Below the pieces are notes generated by a model that was not told the DNA's origin, ran no database searches, and saw only the letters and a program-made list of their open reading frames with translations. The position numbers and the translations under genes were made by a program. From Serratia sp. FDAARGOS_506 (GTDB taxonomy: Bacteria; Pseudomonadota; Gammaproteobacteria; Enterobacterales; Enterobacteriaceae), in contig NZ_CP033831.1 in the NCBI RefSeq assembly GCF_003812745.1, positions 1,922,001-1,986,000 of the forward strand: DNA of 64,000 bases, given 5' to 3'. Below, piece after piece: positions 53,596-62,619 of the stretch (positions are counted from its first letter, which is position 1; the number at the start of each line of letters is the position of its first letter).

Positions 53596-55989
53596 ATGCA
53601 CAGACCTTTCCGTTATACGCTACTGGCTTCATCGCTATGGTTTTCTTATGGCGCGCTGGCGCAGCCGGCCGGCGATCTGCCGCTGATGCCCTGGCCGCAG
53701 CAGGTGGAGGTGACGCAACCGGCGGGCAAGCTGGTGCTGGATCACCGCTTGTCTCTGACGCTGCAGGGTGACGACTTGGGCGACGCGCTGCCGCGCTGGC
53801 GCCAGCGCATCGAACTGCAGACCGGCTGGACGCTGGCACCGGCGGGTGAAGCGAAGGGCGGCGCGGCGATCAAGGTGGTGATCAAGGACCGGGTGGCGGC
53901 GCAGCCGCTGCCGGGCAGCGACGAAAGTTACCGGCTGGCGGTCACGCCGCAGGGCGCCACGCTGACTGCCAACACCCGCTTCGGCGCGCTGCGCGGCATG
54001 GAGACCCTGCTGCAGCTGCTGCAGACCGATGGGCAAAACACCTTCCTGCCGCTGGTGGATATCCGCGATGTGCCACGCTTCCCGTGGCGCGGCGTCTTGT
54101 TGGATTCGGCGCGCCATTTCCTGCCGCTGCCGGACATTCTCCGCCAGCTCGACGGCATGGCGGCGGCCAAGCTTAACGTGTTCCACTGGCACCTGAGCGA
54201 CGATCAGGGCTGGCGCTTTGCCTCCGAGCATTACCCAAAACTGCAACAGCAGGCCAGCGACGGCCAGTTCTACACCCGCGAGCAGATGCGGCAGGTGGTG
54301 GCTTACGCCACGGCGCGCGGCATTCGCGTGGTGCCGGAGATCGACATGCCGGGACACGCCTCCAGCATCGCGGTGGCCTATCCCGAACTGATGAGCGCGC
54401 CGGGGCCGTATCGCATGGAGCGCGAGTGGGGTGTGCACAAGCCGACGCTCGATCCGACCCGTGACGAGGTGTATCAGTTTGTCGATACGATCGTCGGCGA
54501 GCTGGCGGCGATCTTCCCCGATCCTTATTTGCATATCGGCGGCGACGAAGTGGACGCCAGCCAGTGGCGGGCGTCGCCGTCGATTCAGGCGTTTATGCAG
54601 CAGAACGGGCTGGCGGATACCCATGCGCTGCAGGCCTACTTCAACCAGAAGCTGGAAAAGATCCTCGAGAAGCACCAGCGGCAGATGGTCGGCTGGGACG
54701 AGATCTATCATCCGTCGCTGCCGCGCTCGATCGTCATTCAATCCTGGCAGGGGCAAGACTCGCTGGGTGCCAGCGCGCAGGACGGCTATCAGGGCATCCT
54801 CTCCACCGGTTTCTACCTCGATCAGCCGCAAAGCACCGCCTATCACTACCGCAATGAAATTCTGCCGCAGCCGCTGGGGGTCGAGACGGCGGTGCAACCC
54901 GGCGAGCAGGCGCAAAGCTGGCGTTTCAGCATGCCGCGCCTGAAGGGCAGCGCGGTGGAGGGCAGCTTCACGCTGATCGAGGGCAAGCAGGGCTGGCGCG
55001 GCTTTATCGATTTCAACGGCAAATCGCGCCGCGCGGTACACGACATCGTCTGGCGCACGCCGCAGCAGGTGACGTTCCGCGTCGATACCTGGATGGGCGA
55101 CACGCGGCCGGTGTTCACGCTGCAGCAGGACAAGCTCAGCGGCTATACGCTGGTCGGCAACGTGCGTTACCCCACCCAGGGCGAGAAACTGGCGGCGGTG
55201 CCGGCGGGCAAGATGCCGGTGGTGCCGGACGAGAAAGGGCAGGCCAACATTCTCGGCGGCGAAGCGGCGCTGTGGGCGGAAAACGTGCGCGCGCCGCTTC
55301 TCGATCTCAAGCTGTGGCCGCGCGCCTTCGCGGTGGCGGAGCGGCTGTGGTCGGCGCAGGACGTCACCGATGAGAACAACATGTCCCGGCGGCTGGCGGC
55401 GATCGACGCCTGGTCGGTGGTGTCGGTCGGCCTGCAGCAGCACGCGGAAACGGCGCACGAATTCACCCGGCTGAGCAACAGCGTGCAGATCCTGCCGCTG
55501 CAGATCCTGGCCGAGGCGGTGGAACCGGCGCAGTATTACACCCGCCAGCACCTGAAGTTCCAGGCCGGCAACTATCACCAGTTCGAACCGCTGAACCGCT
55601 TTGCCGATGCGCTGCCGCCGGAGAGCGGCGCGGTGCGCGAAATGAATTCCCAGGTCACGGCCTTGTTGAAGGATAAGCGCGATAAGGCGGCGGCGCAGGC
55701 GCTGCGCGAACGGCTGCAGCGCTGGCAGGCGAACGGCGCGGCACTGCAGACGGCGATCGCGGGCAACCGCACGCTGCGCGATCTGGCGCCGGTGGCGCAG
55801 GACGTCGAGGCTTTGGCCACGCTGGGTTTAACGCTGCTGGATCGCCATCAGCAGGGCAAACCGCTGAGCCGGGCCGAGGCCGAGCAAGCGCAGCGCCGGC
55901 TGGATGCGGCGGCGCAGACGCGTGACGAAGTGGTGATTGCGGCGGTGTACCCGCTGGAGGCGCTGCTGCGCGGGCTTAAAACGGAGTGA
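53596..55989 (+). CDS. Family 20 beta-N-acetylhexosaminidase
   Basis: 797 residues with a signal peptide (residues 1-22, cut near ALAQP). Removes terminal beta-GlcNAc/GalNAc, for example from chitobiose or peptidoglycan fragments. N-terminal GH20b domain, then the TIM barrel with FHWHLSDDQGWR, PEIDMPGH and HIGGDEVD, where Asp317-Glu318 are the catalytic pair. About 125 residues (roughly 425-550) with no barrel motifs interrupt the barrel before ILGGEAALWAEN. Shorter than the 885-residue S. marcescens chitobiase, so it is probably a different enzyme. Not between mgtA and ridA in E. coli. Confidence 0.92.
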   Translation: MHRPFRYTLLASSLWFSYGALAQPAGDLPLMPWPQQVEVTQPAGKLVLDHRLSLTLQGDDLGDALPRWRQRIELQTGWTLAPAGEAKGGAAIKVVIKDRVAAQPLPGSDESYRLAVTPQGATLTANTRFGALRGMETLLQLLQTDGQNTFLPLVDIRDVPRFPWRGVLLDSARHFLPLPDILRQLDGMAAAKLNVFHWHLSDDQGWRFASEHYPKLQQQASDGQFYTREQMRQVVAYATARGIRVVPEIDMPGHASSIAVAYPELMSAPGPYRMEREWGVHKPTLDPTRDEVYQFVDTIVGELAAIFPDPYLHIGGDEVDASQWRASPSIQAFMQQNGLADTHALQAYFNQKLEKILEKHQRQMVGWDEIYHPSLPRSIVIQSWQGQDSLGASAQDGYQGILSTGFYLDQPQSTAYHYRNEILPQPLGVETAVQPGEQAQSWRFSMPRLKGSAVEGSFTLIEGKQGWRGFIDFNGKSRRAVHDIVWRTPQQVTFRVDTWMGDTRPVFTLQQDKLSGYTLVGNVRYPTQGEKLAAVPAGKMPVVPDEKGQANILGGEAALWAENVRAPLLDLKLWPRAFAVAERLWSAQDVTDENNMSRRLAAIDAWSVVSVGLQQHAETAHEFTRLSNSVQILPLQILAEAVEPAQYYTRQHLKFQAGNYHQFEPLNRFADALPPESGAVREMNSQVTALLKDKRDKAAAQALRERLQRWQANGAALQTAIAGNRTLRDLAPVAQDVEALATLGLTLLDRHQQGKPLSRAEAEQAQRRLDAAAQTRDEVVIAAVYPLEALLRGLKTE

Positions 55990-55996
55990 GGGGACA

Positions 55997-56025
55997 AATA
56001 AAAACGGCCAGTCTGCACTGGCCGT
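55997..56025 (-). terminator. ridA terminator (minus strand)
   Basis: ACGGCCAGT (56004-56012)/ACTGGCCGT (56017-56025), CTGC loop. On the minus strand it is followed by TTTTATTTG, a good intrinsic terminator for ridA; it also lies between convergent genes. Confidence 0.9.
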
Positions 56026-56043
56026 GATTCGCTTGCGTGTCGA

Positions 56044-56430
56044 TTAACGACGCACGGCGATGGCTTCGATTTCGATCTTCACGTCTTTCGGCAGACGCGC
56101 CACTTCCACGCAGGAGCGGGCCGGGAACGGCGCGCTGTGCTCGGTGAAGAAGGCTTCGTACGCGGCGTTGACGGTGGCGAAGTCGTTCAGGTCTTTCACG
56201 AACACGGTGGTTTTCACGATGTCGGCAACGATCAGACCGGCGGCTTCGACGATCGCTTTGACGTTTTCCAGCGACTGGCGCGCCTGAGCGGCCACGTCGT
56301 CGGCGACGGCGCCGGTTTTCGGATCGACCGGGATCTGGCCGGAAGTGATGATCATGCTGCCCAGATCAACGCCCTGCACGTAAGGACCAATGGCTGCCGG
56401 GGCGAGTTCAGTGCTGATGTTACGTGACAT
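56044..56430 (-). CDS. ridA: Enamine/imine deaminase RidA
   Basis: YjgF/YER057c/UK114 family, 128 residues. Hydrolyses reactive 2-aminoacrylate and related enamines produced by PLP enzymes. Active-site features: GPYVQG, SGQIPVDP, the conserved Arg in PARSCVEVARLPKD and C-terminal EIEAIAV. Same strand as pyrBI, 158 bases downstream of pyrI, as in E. coli. Confidence 0.97.
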   Translation of the reverse strand: MSRNISTELAPAAIGPYVQGVDLGSMIITSGQIPVDPKTGAVADDVAAQARQSLENVKAIVEAAGLIVADIVKTTVFVKDLNDFATVNAAYEAFFTEHSAPFPARSCVEVARLPKDVKIEIEAIAVRR

Positions 56431-56588
56431 GTTTTCTCCTGATAGACCCGTTGTCTTTCACGCCGCCGCGCGATCGGCCGCAGCTTGAAATCCGGTGGGT
56501 AGCAACGTGGGTAGAGTAATTTTCAGAGGACCCATTATAGGGCGTCACCGGGAGAATAACAGCGCCATCTCCCGCGCCGATGCCGGGT

Positions 56589-57053
56589 TTAGTCCGCCTG
56601 CAGCACCACCTGATGCTCGAACTCTTTTTCGCAGTAGCGGCACTTCAGGTGCACTTCGCCGTCACGCGGCTTCACGCTGAAGCTCGACGCCACCGGCTCG
56701 CTGCGGCTGATGCAGTTGCCGTTCGGGCAGGTCAGTACGCCGTCGATGTGATCCGGCAGGCTAAGGGTCAGCTTGCGCACCACTTCATAATTGTCGATAC
56801 GGTTCACCGTGGCCTTCGGCGCGTACATCGCCAGCTGGTTGGCCTGCTGCTCGGTCAGGAAGGTGTTCTCGATCTTGATAAGATCCTTGCGGCCCAGCTC
56901 ATTGGAAGGCAGGTTCAGGCCGATGGTGATGCGCTGATCGGTGGCGGTCAGCTTGAACAGCGTCAACAGTTTGAAACCGATCTGCGCCGGAATGTGGTCG
57001 ATCACCGTGCCGCATTTGATCGCTTCGACCTGCAGTTTGTTGTCGTGAGTCAT
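56589..57053 (-). CDS. pyrI: Aspartate carbamoyltransferase regulatory chain
   Basis: 154-residue allosteric subunit binding CTP/ATP. N-terminal nucleotide domain ([19 protein letters not shown]), C-terminal zinc domain with four cysteines in CPNGNC and CRYCEKEF. It lies 12 bases after pyrB in the same operon. Confidence 0.98.
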   Translation of the reverse strand: MTHDNKLQVEAIKCGTVIDHIPAQIGFKLLTLFKLTATDQRITIGLNLPSNELGRKDLIKIENTFLTEQQANQLAMYAPKATVNRIDNYEVVRKLTLSLPDHIDGVLTCPNGNCISRSEPVASSFSVKPRDGEVHLKCRYCEKEFEHQVVLQAD

Positions 57054-57065
57054 GGCGGTTCCCCC

Positions 57066-58001
57066 TTAAAGAGCCAAATCTGCGTTGAGCACCAGCGCCA
57101 GCAGCGCCTGGCGGGCGAAGATGCCGTTGCCCGCCTGCTGGAAGTAGTAAGCGTACGGTGTTTTATCCACGTCGGTGGCGATCTCGTCGATGCGCGGCAG
57201 CGGGTGCAGCACCTTGAGGTTGGCGCGCGCGCCGGCCAGATCCGCGGCGCGCAGCACGAACTGCGCCTTCACATTGGCGTATTCGGAAGGATCGAGACGC
57301 TCTTTCTGCACCCGGGTCATGTAGAGAATATCCAGCTCCGGCACCACTTCTTCAATGCTGCTGTGCAGGCTGTACTCGATGCCTTTCTCTTCTAGCATTT
57401 TCAGGATGTAAGCCGGCATCGCCAGCGCGTCCGGGGCGATGAAGTAGAAGCGGTTGCCTTCGAACTTGGCCAGCGCCTGGGTGAGCGAGTGCACGGTGCG
57501 GCCGTACTTCAGGTCGCCGACCATGGCGATGCTGAGGTTGCTCAGGCGCCCCTGGGTTTCCTGGATGGTGAACAGATCCAGCAGGGTCTGGGTCGGGTGC
57601 TGGTTGGCGCCGTCGCCGGCGTTGAGCACCGGCACGTTGCCAGAGAACTCTGAGGCCATGCGCGCCGCACCTTCCTGCGGATGACGCATCACGATGGCGT
57701 CTACGTAGGTGCTGATCACCGAGATGGTGTCGGCCAGGGTTTCGCCTTTTTTGCCGAGCGAGGTGTTGCTGCCGTCGGCGAAACCGACCACCGAGGCGCC
57801 AAGGCGGTGCATCGAGGTTTCGAACGACAGGCGGGTACGGGTCGAGGCTTCGAAGAAGCAGCTGGCGATCACCTTGTGTTTCAACAGTTCCGGCTGCGGG
57901 TTGGCTTTCAGACCGGCGGCGGTGCGCAGCACCAGCTCCAGATCCTCGCGGCTGAGATCGTTAATAGAGATGATGTGTTTGTGATACAGCGGGTTGGCCA
58001 T
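57066..58001 (-). CDS. pyrB: Aspartate carbamoyltransferase catalytic chain
   Basis: Committed step of pyrimidine synthesis: carbamoyl phosphate plus aspartate to carbamoyl aspartate. 311 residues. Carbamoyl-phosphate motif [12 protein letters not shown], the KKGE loop (Lys/Glu of the 80s loop), [12 protein letters not shown] and HPLPRIDEI. Expression is set by UTP through the leader peptide and attenuator just upstream. Confidence 0.98.
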   Translation of the reverse strand: MANPLYHKHIISINDLSREDLELVLRTAAGLKANPQPELLKHKVIASCFFEASTRTRLSFETSMHRLGASVVGFADGSNTSLGKKGETLADTISVISTYVDAIVMRHPQEGAARMASEFSGNVPVLNAGDGANQHPTQTLLDLFTIQETQGRLSNLSIAMVGDLKYGRTVHSLTQALAKFEGNRFYFIAPDALAMPAYILKMLEEKGIEYSLHSSIEEVVPELDILYMTRVQKERLDPSEYANVKAQFVLRAADLAGARANLKVLHPLPRIDEIATDVDKTPYAYYFQQAGNGIFARQALLALVLNADLAL

Positions 58002-58048
58002 TTTTCACTCCTCCTCGACGCGTGCCCGTGGCGCGGGACTTTTTAAGG

Positions 58049-58076
58049 CAAAAAAAAGCCCCTCAATGAGGGGCTT
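58049..58076 (-). terminator. pyrBI attenuator
   Basis: On the minus strand AAGCCCCTC/GAGGGGCTT (58076-58068 and 58064-58056), three-base loop, followed by eight T residues. The pyrL stop codon (58065-58063) is inside the stem, so a ribosome following closely behind polymerase would disrupt it, the UTP-sensing arrangement of E. coli pyrBI. Confidence 0.95.
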
Positions 58077-58176
58077 GAAACGATCGGTTTAGCAACAGGA
58101 GAAACAACGGCAGCTGGCCGCCGATAGGCAGTCGGTTTTGTCGATTGCGGCTAACAAAACAAACGTCGTTTTTCAT
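58063..58176 (-). CDS. pyrL: PyrL, pyrBI operon leader peptide (37 aa)
   Basis: ATG at 58176, behind AGGAGAAAGC, opens a 37-codon frame starting [15 protein letters not shown] and ending RSFQAPH, with its TGA in the attenuator stem. Early codons are U-rich (GTTTGTTTTGTTAGC), suited to UTP-dependent pausing. The amino-acid sequence differs from E. coli PyrL (44 residues), consistent with selection on coupling rather than on the peptide. Confidence 0.85.
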
Positions 58177-58290
58177 GCTTTCTCCTGGCAAATTGTGGCG
58201 CATTATACTCGCGCTTTTCGCCACTGCAAGCGTTAAAACGCCGTTTTTGGCCGCCCCGCAATCGATTGGCCGGCGATGGCCGCCCGCCGG

Positions 58291-59859
58291 CTATTTGCTG
58301 ACGCGATCGTAGTAGACCATGTCGGCGTTCAGCCCCTGCTGGTAGCCCTTGACGTTGTCGCGCAGCACCACTTCGGTTTTGGCCTGATCGATAAACACAT
58401 ACGGCGAACTACGCTGCAGCTCCTGCTGCATGGCGGTGTACAGCGCGCGCCGCTTGGCCGGATCGGCTTCGGCCAGCGCCGCCAGCGTCTGCTGGTTCAA
58501 CTGCGGGATCTGCCAGCCGTTCAGCCCGGCCACCGTGCTGCTCTTGCCGTCGTTGTAGGCGAAGGCGCTGGCGTTGGAGTGGGCGTCGAAGTAATCCGGG
58601 ATCCACAGGCGGATCGCCGCCTGATGCTGTCTGGCGCGCACGCGGGAGTAAACCTGGCTGCCCGCGGCCGGCAGCAGCTCGACCTTCACGCCGGCGGCGG
58701 CGAAGCTGCCCTGCAGCGCCTGCGCGATGGTGATGAACGGCGGTTTGTTCTCTACGTCCAGCGTAAAGGCGGCATGGGTGATGCCCGCCTTGGCCAGGAT
58801 GGCTTTCGCCTTGACCGGATCGTAGCTGAACGGATTGGTCTCCAGCGCGCCCGGCAGCCCGACCGGCAGGAAGCTCTGGTGCACGAAGTATTGGCCCTTC
58901 AGCAGATCCTTGGTGATGCCCTGATAATCCACCAGGTAGCGCGCCGCTTCCCAGAAGGCCGGGTTGTTCAGCAGCGGATTGGCGCCGTTGCCGGTGTTGA
59001 ATACCAGGTAGTTTTGCTCGGCGGACGGGATCTCCAGCACCTTGACGCCCGGCTGGTTTTTCAGCGTGTCGGTCTGATCGGCGCCCAGTTCGCGGGCGAT
59101 ATCGGCGTCGCCCTGTTGGATTAGCAGGCGGCGGGTGGCCGGATCCGGCACGTTTTTAATGATGATGTTTTTCAGCTGTGGCTTATCGCCCGGCGTGGTG
59201 GGGTTGGCGTCCAGCACGATCGCCTGATGCGGCTGATAGACGCGCATCTTGAACGGGCCGCTGCCGGCGGAGTGCATTTTCAGCCAGGCGTTGCCGAAGT
59301 CGCCGTCTTTGACGTTGGCCAGCGCCGCCTTGCTGTCGATGATCGAGGCGATCGGCGTCGAGAGGATATTCAGCGCCACTGCCGGGCTGACGTCCGCCGT
59401 CCAGCGCAGCTGCACGGTATGTTCGTCGATCTTCTTCAGCTGCGCGTCGATGTTGTCCGGCTGCCAGCCGAGCACGTTGAGGATGAACGCCGGCGATTTG
59501 TTCATTTTGACCGCGCGGCTGTAGGAGAAGATCACGTCGTCGGCGTTCAGCGGGTTGCCGGAGGCGAACGCTGCCTGCGGCCGCAGTTTCACCGTCAGCG
59601 TTTTGGCCGCCGCATCGCCCTGCCAGCTTTCCGCCAGCACCGGCGCCACCTTGGCCGGATCGTCGCGATCAGCCTGCACCAATCGTTGATACAGGCTGGG
59701 CACCGTCTGGATGCTGGAGAGTTCGTTGGCTTCCGCCGGATCGAGGCTGACGATGTCATCCAGCGATTGCACCACCACCAGCGTATTCGGCGGCGTGGCG
59801 GCTAACGCGGCGGCGGGCAGGGCGGCGAGCAGGAACAGCGGCAAGAGTTTGGCTTTCAT
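58291..59859 (-). CDS. Periplasmic solute-binding protein, family 5 (DppA/OppA type)
   Basis: 522 residues with signal peptide (1-20, ALAATP cleavage). SBP_bac_5 fold: the N-terminal DIVSLDPAEANELSSIQTVPSLYQRLV, AESWQGDAAAKTLTVKLRPQAAFASG and NADDVIFSYSRAV blocks are typical for peptide, nickel or glutathione binders. No permease or ATPase genes adjoin it, so the transporter is elsewhere. It interrupts the pyrB-argI neighbourhood on the same strand. Ligand unknown. Confidence 0.9.
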   Translation of the reverse strand: MKAKLLPLFLLAALPAAALAATPPNTLVVVQSLDDIVSLDPAEANELSSIQTVPSLYQRLVQADRDDPAKVAPVLAESWQGDAAAKTLTVKLRPQAAFASGNPLNADDVIFSYSRAVKMNKSPAFILNVLGWQPDNIDAQLKKIDEHTVQLRWTADVSPAVALNILSTPIASIIDSKAALANVKDGDFGNAWLKMHSAGSGPFKMRVYQPHQAIVLDANPTTPGDKPQLKNIIIKNVPDPATRRLLIQQGDADIARELGADQTDTLKNQPGVKVLEIPSAEQNYLVFNTGNGANPLLNNPAFWEAARYLVDYQGITKDLLKGQYFVHQSFLPVGLPGALETNPFSYDPVKAKAILAKAGITHAAFTLDVENKPPFITIAQALQGSFAAAGVKVELLPAAGSQVYSRVRARQHQAAIRLWIPDYFDAHSNASAFAYNDGKSSTVAGLNGWQIPQLNQQTLAALAEADPAKRRALYTAMQQELQRSSPYVFIDQAKTEVVLRDNVKGYQQGLNADMVYYDRVSK

Positions 59860-60015
59860 CGATGTATATCCCCTGAAGGCGCCGCAAGGCGGCGCTGAGA
59901 ACGGTTTGTTATCGTTGGTTTTTACGGCGCGGGTGCCGTCGGCCTGTCACGGTAGAACCTTTGCCGGCGGCGGGCAAAGGTCAATCCGCTATTTGATATT
60001 CCAGGAATATATTAG

Positions 60016-60042
60016 CCGCCCTGGCCGGGGTCGCCAGGGCGG
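60016..60042 (-). terminator. Strong hairpin after argI
   Basis: Perfect ten-base arms CCGCCCTGGC (60016-60025)/GCCAGGGCGG (60033-60042), seven-base loop, 12 bases after the argI stop on the minus strand. No T tract; likely transcript end or stabiliser. Confidence 0.55.
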
Positions 60043-60054
60043 AGAGGAGGACAA

Positions 60055-61074
60055 TCAGAGGGTTTCGCTCAGCGTGGCGACCAGCACCGCCTTGATGGTG
60101 TGCAGTCGGTTTTCCGCCTGATCGAACACCACGCTGTGCGCCGATTCGAACACTTCGTCGGTCACTTCCATGCCGCCGTGCAGATCGTACTGCTGCGCCA
60201 TCTGCTTGCCGAGCGTGGTTTGATCGTCGTGGAACGCCGGCAGGCAGTGCAGGAACTTCACGTTCGGGTTGCCGGTCAGCTTCAGCATCGCCATGTTGAC
60301 CTGATACGGCCGCAGCAGCGCGATACGCTCGTGCCAGGTCTCTTTCGGTTCACCCATCGACACCCAGACGTCGGTGTAGAGGAAGTCGGCGTCTTGTACC
60401 CCTTCGGCGATGTCTTCGGTCAGGGTGAGTTTCGCGCCGGTTTGCTGCGCCAGCGCCTGGCACTCGGCCACCAGCTCCGGCTGCGGCCAGCAGGCCTTCG
60501 GCGCCACCAGCCGCAGATCCATGCCCGCCAGCGCGGCGGCTTCCAGCAGCGTGTTGCCCATGTTGTTGCGCGCGTCGCCGACGTACGCCAGTTTCACTTC
60601 GTTCAGTGCCTTGCCCGGCAGGTGCTCCTGCACGGTGAGCAGATCCGCCAGCAGTTGGGTGGGGTGGAACTCGTCGGTCAGGCCGTTCCATACCGGCACG
60701 CCGGCGTGTTCCGCCAGGGTTTCCACCAGCGCCTGGCCGTAGCCGCGATACTGAATACCGTCGTACAGGCGGCCCAGCACCCTGGCGGTGTCTTTCATCG
60801 ACTCTTTATGGCCGATCTGGCTGCCGCTCGGGCCGAGATAGGTCACCTGCGCGCCCTGATCGAATGCGGCAACTTCGAAAGAGCATCGCGTGCGGGTCGA
60901 GTCTTTTTCGAAGATGAGCGCAATGTTTTTGCCCTGCAGCCGGCGCTGTTCCTGCCCCTGCTTCTTGGCCTGCTTCAGATCGGCCGACAGCCGCAGCAGC
61001 GCCTGCAGCTCGTCGGGGGTGAAATCCATTAACCTCAGAAAGTGACGTTGGTAGAACGCATTGCCGGTGCTCAT
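60055..61074 (-). CDS. argI: Ornithine carbamoyltransferase
   Basis: Makes citrulline from ornithine and carbamoyl phosphate in arginine synthesis. The ATG at 61074 gives 339 residues beginning [18 protein letters not shown]; the frame up to 61140 runs through the ARG boxes and is rejected. Motifs: [25 protein letters not shown] and ornithine-site [10 protein letters not shown]. The synteny with rraB and pyrB matches E. coli argI. Confidence 0.97.
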   Translation of the reverse strand: MSTGNAFYQRHFLRLMDFTPDELQALLRLSADLKQAKKQGQEQRRLQGKNIALIFEKDSTRTRCSFEVAAFDQGAQVTYLGPSGSQIGHKESMKDTARVLGRLYDGIQYRGYGQALVETLAEHAGVPVWNGLTDEFHPTQLLADLLTVQEHLPGKALNEVKLAYVGDARNNMGNTLLEAAALAGMDLRLVAPKACWPQPELVAECQALAQQTGAKLTLTEDIAEGVQDADFLYTDVWVSMGEPKETWHERIALLRPYQVNMAMLKLTGNPNVKFLHCLPAFHDDQTTLGKQMAQQYDLHGGMEVTDEVFESAHSVVFDQAENRLHTIKAVLVATLSETL

Positions 61075-61096
61075 AGTCCGATTCCCTGATTGTGTA

Positions 61097-61135
61097 ATTG
61101 AATTAAAATTCACTTTATATGTATGAATATTCAAT
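61097..61135 (-). promoter_or_regulatory. Pair of ARG boxes upstream of argI
   Basis: Two 18-bp boxes, 61097-61114 (core TTGAATTAAAATTCAC) and 61118-61135 (core TATGAATATTCAAT), separated by three bases, each matching AATGAATAATTATTCATT at 13 of 18 positions. Paired boxes with a three-base gap are the hallmark of ArgR operators, so argI is expected to be repressed by arginine. Confidence 0.9.
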
Positions 61136-61236
61136 TTCAACCCCGGCGAGGAAATCTTTCACGTTTATCGTGGAAGCAATGTCGGCGGTGTGTGAAAATA
61201 GAAGGAATGAAGGCCATTTGACTTGAGGATATAGGC

Positions 61237-61662
61237 ATGGCAAACCGTGAATTGCTGGAAGAACAACGTGAAGAGACCCGCCTGATCATCGAAGAACTGC
61301 TGGAAGACGGCAGCGATCCGGACGCGCTCTACACCATCGAGCACCATCTGTCCGCCGAGAAATTTGAGGTTCTGGAGCAGGCCGCCGTTGAAGCCTTCAA
61401 GCTGGGCTACGAAGTGACCGACGCCGAAGAGCTGGAAGTGGAAGACGGTTCGATGGTGATGTGCTGCGACGTGATCAGCGAAGTCGGCCTGAACGCCGAG
61501 CTGATCGACGCTCAGGTCGAGCAGCTGGTGGCGCTGGCGGAACGCTGCGGCGTCAATTACGACGGCTGGGGCACTTACTTCGAAGATCCGAACGGTGAAG
61601 ACGGTGAGGATGACGAAGACGGCGACTACATCGACGAAGACGACGACGGCAAACGCCACTGA
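61237..61662 (+). CDS. rraB: RNase E inhibitor RraB
   Basis: 141 residues. Binds the C-terminal scaffold of RNase E and modulates degradosome composition. Starts [20 protein letters not shown]; core [18 protein letters not shown] and [18 protein letters not shown]; ends in a strongly acidic Asp/Glu tail, then GKRH. Divergent from argI as in E. coli. Confidence 0.96.
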   Translation: MANRELLEEQREETRLIIEELLEDGSDPDALYTIEHHLSAEKFEVLEQAAVEAFKLGYEVTDAEELEVEDGSMVMCCDVISEVGLNAELIDAQVEQLVALAERCGVNYDGWGTYFEDPNGEDGEDDEDGDYIDEDDDGKRH

Positions 61663-61682
61663 TTAACCCCGCTTATTCACAT

Positions 61683-61702
61683 GGGCCGGCTCTCGCCGGC
61701 CC
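61683..61702 (+). terminator. Hairpin after rraB
   Basis: GGGCCGGC (61683-61690)/GCCGGCCC (61695-61702), TCTC loop, 20 bases after the rraB stop and just before an ERIC element. No T run. Confidence 0.5.
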
Positions 61703-61708
61703 CTGATA

Positions 61709-61831
61709 TCCCCGTCGTCTTTCAAGCTGCAGCGTTGTTGGCTGCACTCTCTCACCCCAGTCACTTACCTGAGTAAGCTCCTGGGGATGAGTGAGCTGGC
61801 CGCCTAGCTGCAACTTGAAATACATAGGGCA
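61709..61831 (-). repeat. ERIC element, copy 3
   Basis: About 123 bases, same orientation as copy 2, with CACCCCAGTCACTTACCTGAG and TAAGCTCCTGGGGATGAGTG and ends CCCCGTCGTCTTTCAAG / CTTGAAATACATAGGGCA. It fills the rraB-miaE gap, ending nine bases before the miaE start, so miaE's ribosome-binding region is provided by or abuts the repeat. Confidence 0.95.
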
Positions 61832-61839
61832 ATGACGCC

Positions 61840-62604
61840 ATGACATACCAATCCCTGTTAGCCCCGATTTTAAGCTTCCTGCACTGTGAAACTCCCGATG
61901 CCTGGATCGACGCCGCGCGCCGTCCGGAAAACCTGCAGCTGTTGCTGACTGACCACCTGGTGTGCGAGCTGAAGGCCGCGCAGACCGGCATGTGGCTAAT
62001 CCGCCGCTATGTGGCGGACAAAGAGAGCGGCGACGCGCTGTTGGCGCTGCTGCGGCCCTACGAGGCGTTTCTGCACGAAGCGCAGGGCGCGCCGGATACG
62101 CTGTTCCGCCAGGGCCAGTTCACCCGCAAGATCCTGCCGAAAAACGGCTCGGCCTACGGCCAGGATCTGGCGGATCGCATGGTGCTGTTGATCAAGGAAG
62201 AGTTGCATCACTTCTCGCAGGTGCTGGAGATCATGCAGGCGCGCGGGATCCCGTATCGCAAGATCACCGCCAGCCGCTACGCCAAGGGCATGATCCGAGA
62301 GATCCGCACCCACGATCCGGCGACGCTGATCGACAAACTGATCTGCGGCGCCTACATCGAAGCGCGATCCTGCGAACGCTTCGCCAAACTGGCGCCGCAC
62401 CTGGACGACGAGCTGAACCGCTTTTACGTCTCGCTGCTGCGATCCGAAGCGCGGCACTATCAGGACTACCTGACGCTGGCCGAGCAGATCGCCGGCGGCG
62501 ACATCAGCGAACGGGTGGCGCATTTTGGCCGGCTCGAGGCTGAGCTGATCCTGTCGCCGGACAGCGAACTGCGCTTTCACAGCGGCGTGCCCACCGCCGC
62601 CTGA
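61840..62604 (+). CDS. miaE: tRNA 2-methylthio-N6-isopentenyladenosine hydroxylase MiaE
   Basis: Diiron monooxygenase that hydroxylates ms2i6A37 to ms2io6A37 in UNN-reading tRNAs, using O2. 254 residues, four-helix ferritin-like bundle with ligand motifs CELKAAQTG, EELHHFSQVLE, EARSCERF and SEARHYQDY. Present in Salmonella and Serratia but absent from E. coli. Its upstream region is an ERIC element. Confidence 0.95.
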   Translation: MTYQSLLAPILSFLHCETPDAWIDAARRPENLQLLLTDHLVCELKAAQTGMWLIRRYVADKESGDALLALLRPYEAFLHEAQGAPDTLFRQGQFTRKILPKNGSAYGQDLADRMVLLIKEELHHFSQVLEIMQARGIPYRKITASRYAKGMIREIRTHDPATLIDKLICGAYIEARSCERFAKLAPHLDDELNRFYVSLLRSEARHYQDYLTLAEQIAGGDISERVAHFGRLEAELILSPDSELRFHSGVPTAA

Positions 62605-62619
62605 GGTTGAGGCGCGCCC

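Noticed and set aside
53596-55989. Assignment as the S. marcescens chitobiase (chb)
   Set aside because: Length (797 versus about 885) and the inserted segment argue for a different GH20 enzyme, so no symbol was given.
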